Source: JBFMFH01 sp040752275
GTDB lineage: Bacteria > Acidobacteriota > Vicinamibacteria > Vicinamibacterales > JAKQTR01
Length of the DNA: 64,000 bases
Assembly: GCA_040752275.1 (NCBI GenBank)
Contig: JBFMFH010000057.1
Span: 9,869-73,868, forward strand
Direction of reading: 5' to 3'
Program-made: the position numbers and the translations under genes
Part shown: in pieces, positions 8,497 to 19,100 of the stretch
Numbering within the stretch: position 1 is the stretch's first letter
Layout of the letters: every line of letters begins with the position of its first letter
The notes under the pieces: model-generated
What the model was told of the DNA's origin: nothing
The model's database searches: none
The model's input: only the letters and a program-made list of their open reading frames with translations

Positions 8497-9030
8497 TCAG
8501 GCGTCGGGTTCGATGAGGCCGAGGTCTCCGTCCTTGCGCCGGTAGAGCACCCGCACCGCATCCGTCTCCGGGTGTCGGAACACCACGAAGGCGTCGGCGC
8601 GTTCGCCCACGGAGCGTGCGGCCTCCTCGACGCTCATCGGCCTGACCGCGTAGCGCCGGGCCCGCACGATGCGGGCCATCGGCGGCGGCGGTGACACCAC
8701 GGCAGCCGGCACGCGCTTGACGGGCCGCGCCGCCCGCCTGCGCTGCAGCCACTTGCCCGTCATCCTCTCGGCTTGCGCGGCGATCTTGTCGACGGCGGCC
8801 GAGATGGCTTCCTCCCAGGACGTCGCGGCTGCCCGCCCATGGAGGATCTTGCCGCCCCTGGCGTGGACGTGGACGTCGGCCACGTGACGGAACTTCTCGA
8901 GCGACAACTCGATCTGGCCGGACACGACCTTGGTGCCGATCAGCCGATCCAGCCGTACCACCTTGCGGTCGACGAGCCTCCTGAGGGCCGGGGACAGGTC
9001 GACGTGCCGGGTCGTCAACGCCAGTCTCAT
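8497..9030 (-). CDS. hpf: Ribosome hibernation promoting factor, long form
   Basis: This binds the 30S decoding region and, in the long form, drives 100S dimer formation through its C-terminal domain. The 177-residue protein has an S30AE fold at 1-100 ('MRLALTTRHVDLSPALRRLV') and a separate C-terminal domain (about 125-177, 'RRYAVRPMSVEEAA', 'DAFVVFRHPETD'), joined by a basic, proline-rich linker. Its place directly after rpoN is the classical order (rpoN-hpf-PTS). Confidence 0.94.
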   Translation of the reverse strand: MRLALTTRHVDLSPALRRLVDRKVVRLDRLIGTKVVSGQIELSLEKFRHVADVHVHARGGKILHGRAAATSWEEAISAAVDKIAAQAERMTGKWLQRRRAARPVKRVPAAVVSPPPPMARIVRARRYAVRPMSVEEAARSVGERADAFVVFRHPETDAVRVLYRRKDGDLGLIEPDA

Positions 9031-9037
9031 GATGGCC

Positions 9038-10468
9038 TCAGTAGAGCATCTTGCGCTGGTTCGACGTGGGAATCCTCATTTCCTCGCGGTATTTCGCGAT
9101 CGTTCGGCGGGCCAGCACGAGTCCTTCCTTCTGCAGGATGCTGACGATCTTCGAGTCGCTGAGCGGCCGGCGCGGATCCTCACCCTCGATGATCTTCCTG
9201 ATGCGCTGCTTGATCGTGACCGAGGACACGCTTTCGCCATACGAGCTGCTGATCCCGCTGTGGAAGAAGTACTTCATCTCGAAGACGCCCTGGGGCGTGT
9301 GCATGTACTTGTTCGTGACCACGCGGCTCACGGTCGATTCGTGCATGCCGATGTCGTTGGCGACGTCCCGCAGGACCAGCGGTCGCAGATGCTCGATGCC
9401 ATTGTCCAGGAAGTCCCGCTGGAACTGGATGATACTCGTCGCGACCTTGTGGATCGTACGTTGCCGCTGCTCGACGGACTTGATCAGCCAGAGCGCCGAC
9501 CGGAACTTGTCCTTCACATACGCGCGCGTCTCGTCGCTCTGCTGCGCGTTCTTGTCGAGCAAGCGCCGGTAGACCGGGCTCACGCGGAGCTGCGGCAGTC
9601 CCTCCTCGTTCAGCACGGCCACATACTGGTCCTCGACCTTGACCACATACACGTCCGGGATCACATACGGCGATGCGGTTCGGTTGTAGCGGCTGCCCGG
9701 CTTGGGGTCCAGGTGGCGAATCAGCTCCACGTGCTCCCTGAGCTCATCCACCGTCGTCCCAAGCCGCTTTGCGATCTCGGGCACCTGGTGGTTCTGCAGC
9801 AGCCGCAGATGTTCGGTGACGATCCGTTCCGCCACCGACACGTCGTCCTCGACGCGCCGCAACTGCAGCAGCAGGCACTCCTGGAGGTCCCGGGCGGCCA
9901 CGCCGATCGGGTCGAAGCCCTGCACGAGCGCGAGGGCCTGCTCGACCTCCGCGACGGACCAGTTCCCCATCGCCGCAATCTCGTCCACCGACGCCACCAG
10001 GTAGCCGTCATCGTCGAGATTGCCGATGATCGCCTCCCCGACGGCGCGTATCGTCTCCGACGCTGTCTGGAGCGACAACTGCCACTTCAGATGGTCCGAG
10101 AGCGACGTCGTGGTGGACAGGGTGTTCTCGATGGGTGGCAGATCCCGCACCTCCTGCGGCGTGTGCGGGCGATAGCCGTCGTCGAGGTAGTCTCCGAAGA
10201 AGTACGCGTAGTCGCTGTCGTCCCAATCCTCCGTTTTCGCCGCCGGCGCCTCGGGGCTCTCGCCTGGCTTGTCGGCGCTCACTCCATCGGCCGGCTGCAG
10301 CTCGTCGGTGACCGTCTCCTCCAGGAGGGGATTCTCCACAACCTCCTGATTCAGCAGGTCCGCCAGCTCGAGTGTCGACATCGGCAGCAGCTTGATGGCC
10401 TGCTGCAGCGACGGGGTCAGGATCAGCTTCTGAACGAGCTTCGTGTGGAGCTTCTGCTGAATAGCCAT
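9038..10468 (-). CDS. rpoN: RNA polymerase sigma-54 factor
   Basis: This directs RNA polymerase to -24/-12 promoters that need an AAA+ activator. The 476-residue protein has the Q-rich activator region I at the N-terminus ('QKLILTPSLQQAIKLLPMS'), an acidic region II (about 50-110), the core-binding and helix-turn-helix domains, and the RpoN box ARRTIAKYRE near residue 453. The ATG at 10468 is chosen because region I starts immediately after it; the open frame upstream lacks family features. No sigma-54 activator gene is in the window. The NtrY-like kinase at 25186 could belong to such a circuit. Confidence 0.96.
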   Translation of the reverse strand: MAIQQKLHTKLVQKLILTPSLQQAIKLLPMSTLELADLLNQEVVENPLLEETVTDELQPADGVSADKPGESPEAPAAKTEDWDDSDYAYFFGDYLDDGYRPHTPQEVRDLPPIENTLSTTTSLSDHLKWQLSLQTASETIRAVGEAIIGNLDDDGYLVASVDEIAAMGNWSVAEVEQALALVQGFDPIGVAARDLQECLLLQLRRVEDDVSVAERIVTEHLRLLQNHQVPEIAKRLGTTVDELREHVELIRHLDPKPGSRYNRTASPYVIPDVYVVKVEDQYVAVLNEEGLPQLRVSPVYRRLLDKNAQQSDETRAYVKDKFRSALWLIKSVEQRQRTIHKVATSIIQFQRDFLDNGIEHLRPLVLRDVANDIGMHESTVSRVVTNKYMHTPQGVFEMKYFFHSGISSSYGESVSSVTIKQRIRKIIEGEDPRRPLSDSKIVSILQKEGLVLARRTIAKYREEMRIPTSNQRKMLY

Positions 10469-10502
10469 GTCTACAACGGCGAGTGTAGTCGTTCGGGCTC
10501 CG

Positions 10503-11228
10503 TCAGTCCAGACGGAAATCGGCCCCCAGATAGATGCGCCGCACATCCCGGTCCGCCGCCAGCGACCCTGGGGTGCCGCTGCGGAAGATCATGCCGTCGT
10601 TCACGATGTACGCCCTGTCGGTGATCCGGAGCGTCTCCCGGACGTTGTGGTCGGTGACGAGGACGCCAATGCCGCGCTCCTTGAGGTGGAAGACGATCTT
10701 CTGGATCTCCGCCACCGCAATCGGGTCGATCCCCGCCAGCGGTTCGTCCAGCAGCATGAACTTCGGCCGCACGACCAGCGCCCGCGTGATTTCGACCCGC
10801 CGGCGCTCGCCCCCGGACAGGGTGTAGGCCGGGGCGTTCGCCAGCGGAGCGAGGTTCAGCTCCGACAGCAGTTCGTCGAGGCGCGCGCGCCGTTCGCGCC
10901 TCGACAGGCGGAGGGTCTCGAGAATCGCCGTGATGTTCTGGGCCACGGTCAGGCCCCTGAATATCGACGGCTCCTGCGGTAGATACCCGATCCCCTTGCG
11001 GGCACGGACGTACATCGGATCCGACGTGACGTCCTGGCCGTCGAGCAGCACCCGCCCCGAATCCGGAGCGGTGAGCCCGACAGCCATGTAGAACGTCGTG
11101 GTCTTCCCGGCACCGTTGGGGCCGAGCAGTCCGACGACCTCGCCCGACTGCACGTCGACGCTGACGCCCTTGACGACCGTGCGCCCGCCGTAGGACTTCG
11201 TGAGCTTGTCGGTTCGGAGTGTGGCCAT
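10503..11228 (-). CDS. lptB: LPS export ABC transporter ATPase LptB
   Basis: This is the cytoplasmic ATPase that powers LPS extraction by LptFG. The 241-residue protein has Walker A GPNGAGKT (36-43), the signature LSGGE (137-141) and Walker B with Glu162 ('LLDEPLAGIDP'), the LptB-specific variant. It starts on the base after the stop of the LptC/LptA fusion gene, so it is surely co-translated with it. rpoN follows, an arrangement common in diderms (lptA-lptB-rpoN-hpf). LptF/G are not in the window. Confidence 0.96.
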   Translation of the reverse strand: MATLRTDKLTKSYGGRTVVKGVSVDVQSGEVVGLLGPNGAGKTTTFYMAVGLTAPDSGRVLLDGQDVTSDPMYVRARKGIGYLPQEPSIFRGLTVAQNITAILETLRLSRRERRARLDELLSELNLAPLANAPAYTLSGGERRRVEITRALVVRPKFMLLDEPLAGIDPIAVAEIQKIVFHLKERGIGVLVTDHNVRETLRITDRAYIVNDGMIFRSGTPGSLAADRDVRRIYLGADFRLD

Positions 11229-13358
11229 TCAGGTGGAGCGGCGCTCGCCGCACGGCGCGCCACCCGTCGTCTGGGTGCGGGCTTCCTGGTTGCCGTCGAC
11301 GATGATCGTATCGGCCGCCTTGTAGAAAGTCAAAGAGCGGCCCGAGATGTCCCGGCATTGCGCGACGATCCGCACGGGTACGCCCTGCATCGCGTAGCGC
11401 CCGTCTGCGTCGATGTATGTCAACCGGTCGCCGCTCGCCTGCCGCTCGCCCACCTGCACCGTGACGGCCGTGTAGGCCTCGACGCGCACGAGTTGCGCGC
11501 CCGATTCGGAAAGGACGACCTCGATCCTCCCCGCCCGCAGGTCACCCTGCGGTCCCGACACGTGGGCGTTGCGCGTATAGGTGGCCTTGCGGGACGCTTC
11601 GTCGTAGGCGAGGCTGTCGGCGCTGGCAATCGTCGGCTGCCGCTCGCTCGCACCCCCCTGCTCATCGCGCCTCTCGAGCATCAGCGTCGACCGCACGCTC
11701 CCGCGCGCACTCAGATTGCCCGTGGCGTCGTCGATCGTCAATTCGTCGCCCTGAATCGCCGTGTCGCCCTGCCACAGCCGCGCGCCGCCGGCGTAGCTGG
11801 CTCGCCGCGTCGCCCCGTCGTACGACAGCGTCTGGGCAGTTGCATAGACTGGCCGGTCCGCCTGGAGCATGGACGAACGCGTCGGCGTCGACGACGAGGC
11901 GTCACCCGACGAAGGGGCGGAGGTGGGCAGCAGCACGCTGCGGACCTTCTCGGTCGCGACGATCTTCCGGCCTTCCAGCGTCAGCAGGACCGTCCCTCCC
12001 TCGATCGCGGCCTGGCCGTCGGTCACCCGCGGGACCCGACCCGACGCGTCGTCGACGCCGGCCAGCTCAACGACGCCTTCAATCACCCGGTACGTCGCCT
12101 GGGTCGACTGGGCACTGACGCGGTCCTCGTCGAAGGAGAATCCGCCGTCGAAGCGCGCTTCGCCAACCTCGCCGAAGCCCGGTGCCACAACCAGCGTCAT
12201 CGACTCCGCGCCCGCAACCCGCGTGACGGCGGAGCCCGGCGGCGTCTCACGGTATTCAACGCCACCGAGAAACGTGGCCGTACTCAGCCCTCCCCCGCCT
12301 TCGCCTGACGCCGCCAACGTGTCCGCGCGTACGGTCATTGCGCCCTGGCGCCCTTCGGCCGGCAGCTCGAGGCGCACATCCTCGCGGGCACTGAGCGAGG
12401 TGACCGTCACGCCGTCGTCGGCCAGGCGAAGCTCGATCCAGCGCGCCGCAATCCGTCTCGGCTCTGCGGCGGCGCCGGCCACGTCGATGGACGCCGTGCC
12501 GGAGAGCGTCGCCCCCCGCAAGGTGTGGCCATCCTCGGCGAACTCGACGCTCAGATCGTCGGCCTTCATGCCGCGCAGGGTCCCGGCGGCCTCGCCCAGA
12601 CCGGTGACGCGCCCCGCCCGCTGCATCTCGAGCACCTGCACTTTCGATTGGTCGTCGCTGAGATACGCGGTCGCCTGCTCGCTCTGAAGGGTGCGCCCCT
12701 GGTGGACGAGCGTGAATCCGCCTTCGAATCGCGCGTAGTGGTCAGGGCGCGCCAGCCCCGCACTGCCAGCGGAGATCTCAACCGGCGCGCCGTCGGGGCC
12801 GTCCGGCGCCAGGCTCAGCCTGGCCTGCTCGAGGAGCCAAAGCACATCCCTCTTCAGGTCGTAGGTCAGTCCGACCGACGAGCCGGTCATCGTGCCCGCC
12901 GAGAACGTCGTCGGGCCCGACGCGCGCACCACGCCCTCGGACTGCATCAGGGCTGCCTCGCGCGCACTCGCTTTCAGGCCGTCGTCCGAGGTCAGCTCGA
13001 CGCCGCCCGAGAACTCGAGGTGGTCCTGATCGCCGCCAACACGGGCCTCCGCGCTGGTGACGCGGAACGCCCGTCCGGCCCGTTCGTCGACGAAGACCCG
13101 GGCACCCTGCAGTCGCTGGCGGCCGTCGGGATAGAGAAGGAGTCGATCGTACTCGACCCGGAAGTCCTGGTTCTCCCCCTTGAAGGTGCGGCTATCGCCA
13201 CCGGTGATCTCGGCCGCCGCTCCGGGGTCGACCCGCCCCACGATCGAGGCGGGCGGGGCCGGCGCCCGGCCATGCCGGATCGCCACGTAGACGAGAACGG
13301 CGAACCCGACCCCGAACACGGCGATCGCGGCCCGAAGCCGCCGCTGCCACGCGGTCAC
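11229..13358 (-). CDS. LptC-LptA fusion, LPS transport bridge protein
   Basis: This 709-residue protein has one N-terminal membrane anchor (about 8-28), an LptC-like periplasmic domain (about 35-180), and then several OstA/LptA beta-jellyroll units. Repeated strand patterns recur, such as 'ADSLAYDEASRKATYTRNAHV' near 590 and 'AQTLSYDGATRRASYAGGAR' near 520. LptA and LptC are normally separate proteins of about 185 residues that polymerise into the bridge to the outer membrane; here they form one long polypeptide. The position directly upstream of lptB fits this role. The GTG start overlaps the recJ stop (GTGA). A middle region (about 190-480) is less clear and may be extra jellyroll repeats. 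Confidence 0.85.
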   Translation of the reverse strand: MTAWQRRLRAAIAVFGVGFAVLVYVAIRHGRAPAPPASIVGRVDPGAAAEITGGDSRTFKGENQDFRVEYDRLLLYPDGRQRLQGARVFVDERAGRAFRVTSAEARVGGDQDHLEFSGGVELTSDDGLKASAREAALMQSEGVVRASGPTTFSAGTMTGSSVGLTYDLKRDVLWLLEQARLSLAPDGPDGAPVEISAGSAGLARPDHYARFEGGFTLVHQGRTLQSEQATAYLSDDQSKVQVLEMQRAGRVTGLGEAAGTLRGMKADDLSVEFAEDGHTLRGATLSGTASIDVAGAAAEPRRIAARWIELRLADDGVTVTSLSAREDVRLELPAEGRQGAMTVRADTLAASGEGGGGLSTATFLGGVEYRETPPGSAVTRVAGAESMTLVVAPGFGEVGEARFDGGFSFDEDRVSAQSTQATYRVIEGVVELAGVDDASGRVPRVTDGQAAIEGGTVLLTLEGRKIVATEKVRSVLLPTSAPSSGDASSSTPTRSSMLQADRPVYATAQTLSYDGATRRASYAGGARLWQGDTAIQGDELTIDDATGNLSARGSVRSTLMLERRDEQGGASERQPTIASADSLAYDEASRKATYTRNAHVSGPQGDLRAGRIEVVLSESGAQLVRVEAYTAVTVQVGERQASGDRLTYIDADGRYAMQGVPVRIVAQCRDISGRSLTFYKAADTIIVDGNQEARTQTTGGAPCGERRST

Positions 13359-15082
13359 GCTCGTTCCCCGGTGCTGGGGCGGATGTCGGCCAGAGACAAC
13401 TCGACCGATGAGCGCCCGTTGAAGGTATTCTCCTCGACCGAGAATGCGGCGTCCAGACCCTCCCGGGCCGCCTCGATCTCCGCCGCCCGTCCGGCTCCGC
13501 GCCAGAACACCCCCCGGATCGCCACGCCGTGCTGGCGAAGTCCGACGCTCAGGTGCCGATCCTTGAGGCGGCGCGGGCCATCGGTCACCTGGAGGCCTTC
13601 GGAGGCAAACAGGGGCCGGGGGTTACCGATGCCGAAGGGCGCGAGCTGGTTGACCCGCTCGATAAGCGGCAGGGTCAGTTGCCGGAATGTGACCCGACCA
13701 TCGATTCGCAGCCTCGGGCGGAGGTCGTCCGGCCCGAGGCGATCGTCGGCCCAGGCGGTCACGCCCGCGCGGAAGGCCTTGAGGCGATCCGTCGCCAGCG
13801 TCAACCCGGCCGCCATCTTGTGGCCGCCGAATCGTTCGAGCTCGCCGCTGCAGGACTCGAGCGCCTCCAGCATGTCGAAGCCTGGGATGCTGCGGCACGA
13901 TCCGTGGGCCGAGTCGCCGTCGATCGAGAGAACGATGGCAGGCCGGTGGTAGGTCTCCACGAGCTTCGACGCAACGATGCCGATGACTCCGCGATGCCAG
14001 CCCTCGCCAGCCACGACCAGGAGCGACCGGGCGCCGATGTGCGGGTCACCGTCGATCAGGCGACGGGCCTCGGCGACGGTGGTCCGCTCCTCCTGCTGGC
14101 GGCGCTCGTTCTCCTCGTTCAGCTGCTCGGCCAGCGCCTTCGCCTCGTCGGCCATCGCCTCATCGGACGCGAGAAGCAGCCTGAGGGCAATGTCCGGGGT
14201 GCTCATACGCCCGGCCGCGTTCAGGCGGGGGGCCAGCATGAACGACACGTGATAGCTGCTGATGGGCCGCCCGAGCAGGCCGCTGGCCTGGAGGAGGGCG
14301 CGGAGGCCGGTCTTGTGGGGGCCGCGCGAGAGCAAGTCGAGTCCGACACTCGCAATCACCCGGTTCTCGCCCAGGACCGGCACCACGTCGGCGACCGTCC
14401 CGATGGCGGCGACCTTCACGAATGCCGGCAGCCAGTGCGCCCGATCCGTGCGCTGGCAGATGGCCTGCACCAGCTTCAGTGCGACGCCCGCCCCGGAGAG
14501 GTCCTTGTCCGGGTACGCACAATCGGGCCGTTTCGGATTGACGATGGCAAAGGCGGGCGGCAGCGTGTCGTCGGGCTCGTGATGGTCCGTGATGATCAGG
14601 TCCATGCCGAGGTCGCGTGCTCGACGGGCCGCCTCGGTCCCGCGAATGCCACAGTCGACGGAGACCACGACGCTGGTGCCTTCCGCGCGCAGCCGCTCGA
14701 TCGCGGGGACGTTCAGGCCGTACCCGTCGCGGAGTCGTTCCGGCACGAAGTGCACCACATCCGCACCAAGGAGTTCAAGCACGCGCCGCACGACGACGGT
14801 CGCGGTGATGCCGTCGACGTCGTAGTCGCCGTGAACCGCGACCCGCTCCCCGCGGGCCATCGCCGCGAGCAGGCGATCGACGGCCCGGGGCATGTCGGTC
14901 AGCAACCAGGGATCGTGCAGATGGTCCAGTCGCGGATGCAGGAAACGCTCGACCGCGTCGGGCGCATGGAGCCCGCGCAGCGCCAGGAGCCGCGCGATCA
15001 CCGGGTCGAGACCGAGTTCGTCAACCAGCCGGCGGACCCTTCCGTCGTCGCACGCCAGGTCCTCCCAGAGGTAGGAGACCAT
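13355..15082 (-). CDS. recJ: Single-stranded-DNA-specific exonuclease RecJ
   Basis: This 5'-3' ssDNA exonuclease acts in RecF-pathway recombination and mismatch repair. The 575-residue protein starts 'MVSYLWEDLACDDGRV' and carries the DHH metal sites: 'VHGDYDVDG', 'VSVDCGIRG', 'IITDHHEPDD', then the DHHA1 region with 'GGHKMAAGLTL' and the C-terminal OB fold. The ATG shares a base with the accA stop (TGATG). The frame stays open upstream through accA, but that stretch is an Arg/Gly-rich shadow and was left out. Confidence 0.95.
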   Translation of the reverse strand: MVSYLWEDLACDDGRVRRLVDELGLDPVIARLLALRGLHAPDAVERFLHPRLDHLHDPWLLTDMPRAVDRLLAAMARGERVAVHGDYDVDGITATVVVRRVLELLGADVVHFVPERLRDGYGLNVPAIERLRAEGTSVVVSVDCGIRGTEAARRARDLGMDLIITDHHEPDDTLPPAFAIVNPKRPDCAYPDKDLSGAGVALKLVQAICQRTDRAHWLPAFVKVAAIGTVADVVPVLGENRVIASVGLDLLSRGPHKTGLRALLQASGLLGRPISSYHVSFMLAPRLNAAGRMSTPDIALRLLLASDEAMADEAKALAEQLNEENERRQQEERTTVAEARRLIDGDPHIGARSLLVVAGEGWHRGVIGIVASKLVETYHRPAIVLSIDGDSAHGSCRSIPGFDMLEALESCSGELERFGGHKMAAGLTLATDRLKAFRAGVTAWADDRLGPDDLRPRLRIDGRVTFRQLTLPLIERVNQLAPFGIGNPRPLFASEGLQVTDGPRRLKDRHLSVGLRQHGVAIRGVFWRGAGRAAEIEAAREGLDAAFSVEENTFNGRSSVELSLADIRPSTGERA

Positions 15083-16110
15083 CACGTTCCGGCGGAACCG
15101 GTCTCGTCGGCGGGAGGACCTGCCGCTTCCGGCGGGGGCGCCACCGACAGGTCGGCGAACTCCAGGCCGAGCCGCCCCATGTTCCTGAACTTGCGATAGC
15201 GCTGCTGCAGCCGCGCGGCCGGCTCGATGGCGGATACCTCGCCCAGCGCCCGCTGCAGGGCGGCATCGACGAGGGCTGCCGCGGCGGCCGGGGCCTGGTG
15301 TGCCCCGCCCGTCGGCTCGGGCACGATCTCGTCGACGATGCCCAGGTGCAGCAGGTCGGGCGCCGTGAGCTTGAGGGCTTCGGCGGCCTCCACCTTGCGG
15401 GTCGCGTCCCTCCACAGGATGGCGGCACATCCCTCCGGAGGGATGACGCTGTAGATGGCGAACTCCTGGATGAGCACGCGATCCCCAATGGCGATGCCCA
15501 GCGCGCCGCCGCTGCCGCCTTCGCCGCACACCAGGACGACTACCGGCACGTCGAGCACGCTCATCTCGCGGAGGTTGAGCGCGATCGCCTCGGCGACGCC
15601 TCGCTCCTCGGACTCGATGCCCGGGTAGGCCGCCGGCGTATCCACGAAGACGATCACCGGGCGCCGGAACTTCTCGGCGACGCGCATCGTCCGCAGTGCC
15701 TTGCGGTACCCGTCTGGACGCGCGTAGCCGAAGTTCCTGAGGATCTTCTCCTTCGTCGTGCGCCCCTTGTGGTGGCCGACGACCAGCACCGGCCTGTCGT
15801 GGAAGCGCGCGAAGCCGCACACGATGGCTTGGTCGTCGGCAAACCGCCGGTCACCGTGGATCTCGTCGTAGTCGGTGAACAGGCGCTCGATGTAGTCCTG
15901 GGTGCTCGGACGGTTCGGGTGGCGCGCGACGAGCACACGCTGCCACGGCGTCAGGCCGGCGTAGATCTCGCTTCGCAGCGACTCGACGCGCGACGAGAGC
16001 TGAGCCATCTCCGCGGAGCGCGCGTCGGTGCGCGGCATCAGGCTCAGCGCCTCGATTTCCTTCAACAGGACTCCGATCGGTTCCTCGAATTCGAGCAGGT
16101 CGGCTGGCAT
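15082..16110 (-). CDS. accA: Acetyl-CoA carboxylase carboxyltransferase alpha subunit
   Basis: This transfers carboxyl from biotin to acetyl-CoA to make malonyl-CoA, in complex with AccD. The 342-residue protein has the N-terminal helical region ('LEFEEPIGVLLKEIEAL') and the crotonase-like core with 'GHHKGRTTKEKILRNFG', 'FVDTPAAYPGIESEERG' and 'GEGGSGGALGI'. Its length is slightly greater than the E. coli protein (319) because of an Ala/Pro-rich tail. dnaE is 20 nt upstream; dnaE-accA adjacency is widespread in bacteria. Confidence 0.96.
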   Translation of the reverse strand: MPADLLEFEEPIGVLLKEIEALSLMPRTDARSAEMAQLSSRVESLRSEIYAGLTPWQRVLVARHPNRPSTQDYIERLFTDYDEIHGDRRFADDQAIVCGFARFHDRPVLVVGHHKGRTTKEKILRNFGYARPDGYRKALRTMRVAEKFRRPVIVFVDTPAAYPGIESEERGVAEAIALNLREMSVLDVPVVVLVCGEGGSGGALGIAIGDRVLIQEFAIYSVIPPEGCAAILWRDATRKVEAAEALKLTAPDLLHLGIVDEIVPEPTGGAHQAPAAAAALVDAALQRALGEVSAIEPAARLQQRYRKFRNMGRLGLEFADLSVAPPPEAAGPPADETGSAGT

Positions 16111-16130
16111 GAGTCGTCTCGTCCCTCATC

Positions 16131-19100
16131 CTACCCCAGAGTGACGGAACCTGGCCCACACAGCTGCTCGACATCGGCCACGAACCGGTCCGACGGGCGA
16201 ACGCGATACTGGCCGGAGACGGCGATCCTGACGCGCCAGCCCCCGCTGCCCTGCCGCACTGACACATCGAAGTTGATCCGGCTGTCGCCGCGGTGCCTGC
16301 CCAGCAGATCCGACAACTGCTCGAGGGTCCGGCGGGTGTGAGGGGGCGCCGCCAGGCGAATGACCACCTCCCGGGTGACCTGGGCCCGGACCGATTCGAT
16401 CGGCACCACCTCCGACGCGATGATGCGCGCGTTGTCCTCGTCGCGCTCGTACCGCCCCTTGACGACCAGGGCTGCATCGTTCTGTATCAGGGCGGCGGCC
16501 TTCGCGTAGGTGGTCGGATAGACGACGACCTCGACGGTACCGTCGGGATCGTCAAGGATGAAGGCGCACATCCGGTCACCCTTCTTCGTCCGGAGCGGCC
16601 GAAGCCCCGTCACGAGGCCTCCCACGACGACGTCCTCGCTCACCCGGCTGGCCTGGGCGCCGGCGTCGTGGCCCTCGTCGCTCTCACCGGCGGGGCCACC
16701 CAGGCCCAGCAGGTCGCCCAGCCCGACGGCGCCGAAGGCCTCGAGGTCCGCCTGGAAGCGATCGAGGGGGTGACCGCTCAGGTACAGTCCCAGCGCCTCC
16801 TTCTCGAACGCGAGTTGCTGCGCGTCGCTCCACGGATCGGCAGACGGGAGCGCCGGGTCATGGTCCGCCCCCCCACCGTCGGGCGGGCCGCCGAACAGCT
16901 GCGCCTGTCCCTTGTCGCGATCGCGCTGGTGACGGCTGCCATGATCGACCGCGCCGTCGACGGCGGCCAGCACTCTGGGCCGGAACCGGGCCGCCTGCCC
17001 CCGATCCGCCTCGTCGCGGATGGCGAGCGAGTCGAAGGCCCCGCCCTTGATCAAGCTCTCGAGCACTCGCTTGTTGACCAGGCGCAGATCCGCGTCCTCA
17101 CACAGGCGATAGAGGGACGTGATCCCGGCCTGGGCCGACCGAACCTGCAAGATGGAGGCGATGGCCGACTCGCCGACGTTCTTGACCGCGCCGAGGCCGA
17201 AGCGGACGCCGTCCGGCGTCACGGAGAACGCAAGGCTGCTGGCATTGACATCGGGTGGCAGGATCGGCACGCCGAGGTCGCGACATTCGTTCAGGTAGAT
17301 GGCCAGCTTGGTCGTGTTCTGCGATTCGATGGTGAGCAGCGCGGCCATGAAATGCCAGGGGTAGTTCGCTTTGAGGTACGCGGTCTGGTACGCCAGGTAC
17401 GCGTAGGTCGTCGAATGCGACTTGTTGAAGCCGTAGCCGGCGAACTGCTCCATCAGGTCGAACACCCGGGCGGCTTGCCGGTCCGAGATGCCTCGGGCGG
17501 TGGCGCCCGCAAGGAACTTCTCGCGCTGCGCCTCCATGAGCGCCTGGCTCTTCTTGCCCATCGCCTTGCGCAGCGTGTCGGCTTCGCCCAGGGTGAATCC
17601 GGCCAGCTCGCTGGCGACGCGCATGACCTGTTCCTGGTACGCCATGACGCCGTAGGTCTCGCCGAGAATCGGCTCGAGCTGGGGCAGTTCGTAGGACACC
17701 TCCACGCGCCCGTGCTTGCGCGCGATGAAGTCGTCGATCATCCCGCCCTTGATCGGGCCCGGTCGGTAGAGGGCATTCAGCGCGATGAGGTCTTCGAGGC
17801 GTCTGGGCTTGGCGCGTCTCAGGATGTCCCGCATCCCCGAACTCTCGAACTGGAAGACGCCAAGGGTGTGGCCTTCGCAGAACAGGTCGTAGGTCTTGAC
17901 GTCGTCCATCGGCAGGTCGTCGATGTCGAGTGTGGTGCCCGTGGTCGTCTCGATCTGGTCGACGGCGTCCCGAATCAGTGTCAGGGTGCTCAGCCCGAGG
18001 AAGTCCATCTTGAGGAGGCCGATCCGCTCGATCTCCTTCATGCCCCACTGGGTCGTGATTTCGTCGCGGCTGCCCTTGTGCAGCGGGGCGAATTCGATGA
18101 TCGGCCTCGGCGCGATCACCACGCCGGCGGCATGCACCGACGCGTGCCGGGCCATTCCCTCCAGGCGCCTGGCGATGCCGATGAGCTCGGCCACGCGCTC
18201 GTCGCCGGATTCCATCTGGCGCAAGGCCGGGTTCTCGGCCAGGGCCCTGTCCAGGGTCATGTCGAGCGCCGCCGGGATCTGCTTGGCGACCCGATCCGCC
18301 TCGGCGAAGGTCATGCCGAGCACCCGGCCCACGTCGCGGACGACGGCTTTCGCCTTCATCGTCCCGAAGGTGATGATCTGCGCCACGTTCTCCCGGCCGT
18401 ACTTGCGGGTCACATACTCGATCACCTCGCCACGACGCCGCTCGCAGAAGTCGATGTCGATGTCGGGCAGCGAGACGCGTTCCGGGTTCAGGAACCGCTC
18501 GAACAGGAGATCGAAGTCGAGCGGGTCAACGTCCGTGATCCGCAGGCAGTACGCCACCAGGCTGCCGGCGGCCGAACCACGGCCCGGCCCGACCGGAATC
18601 CCGTGCTCGCGGGCGTAGCGGATGAAGTCCCACACGATCAGGAAATAGCCCGGGTACTTCATGCGCGTGATGACGTCGATCTCGTACTGCAGGCGCGCCT
18701 CGTACTCCGCCAGCGAATGCCGCAGCCGGCCGGCCGCCGACAGTTCCTGGAGCCGCGCCCGGCGCAGCTCGAACCCCTGCCGGACCATGTGCTCGAAGTA
18801 CGCATCGATCGAGTAGCCCTCGGGTACCTGGAAGTTCGGCAGGTGCGGCCCGCTGTCGTCCAGGTTCACGCGGCACCGCTCCGCGATCGCCACGGTGTTG
18901 CGGAGCGCGTCCGGCAGATGGCCGAACACCGCCGCCATCTCCTCCGGGGTCTTGAGATAGAACTGATCACCGTGGTACCGCATGCGTTCCGCGTCGCTCA
19001 CGTTCTTGCCCGTCCCGATGCACAGCAGGATGTCGTGGGGACGATGATCGTCGCGCCTGAGGTAGTGGACGTCATTCGTGCAGACCAGCGGGATCCTCAG

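Noticed and set aside
15083..15820. N-terminal extension of recJ into accA
   Set aside because: The extra 246 residues are Arg/Gly-rich shadow of accA. The family start follows a TGATG overlap at 15082.
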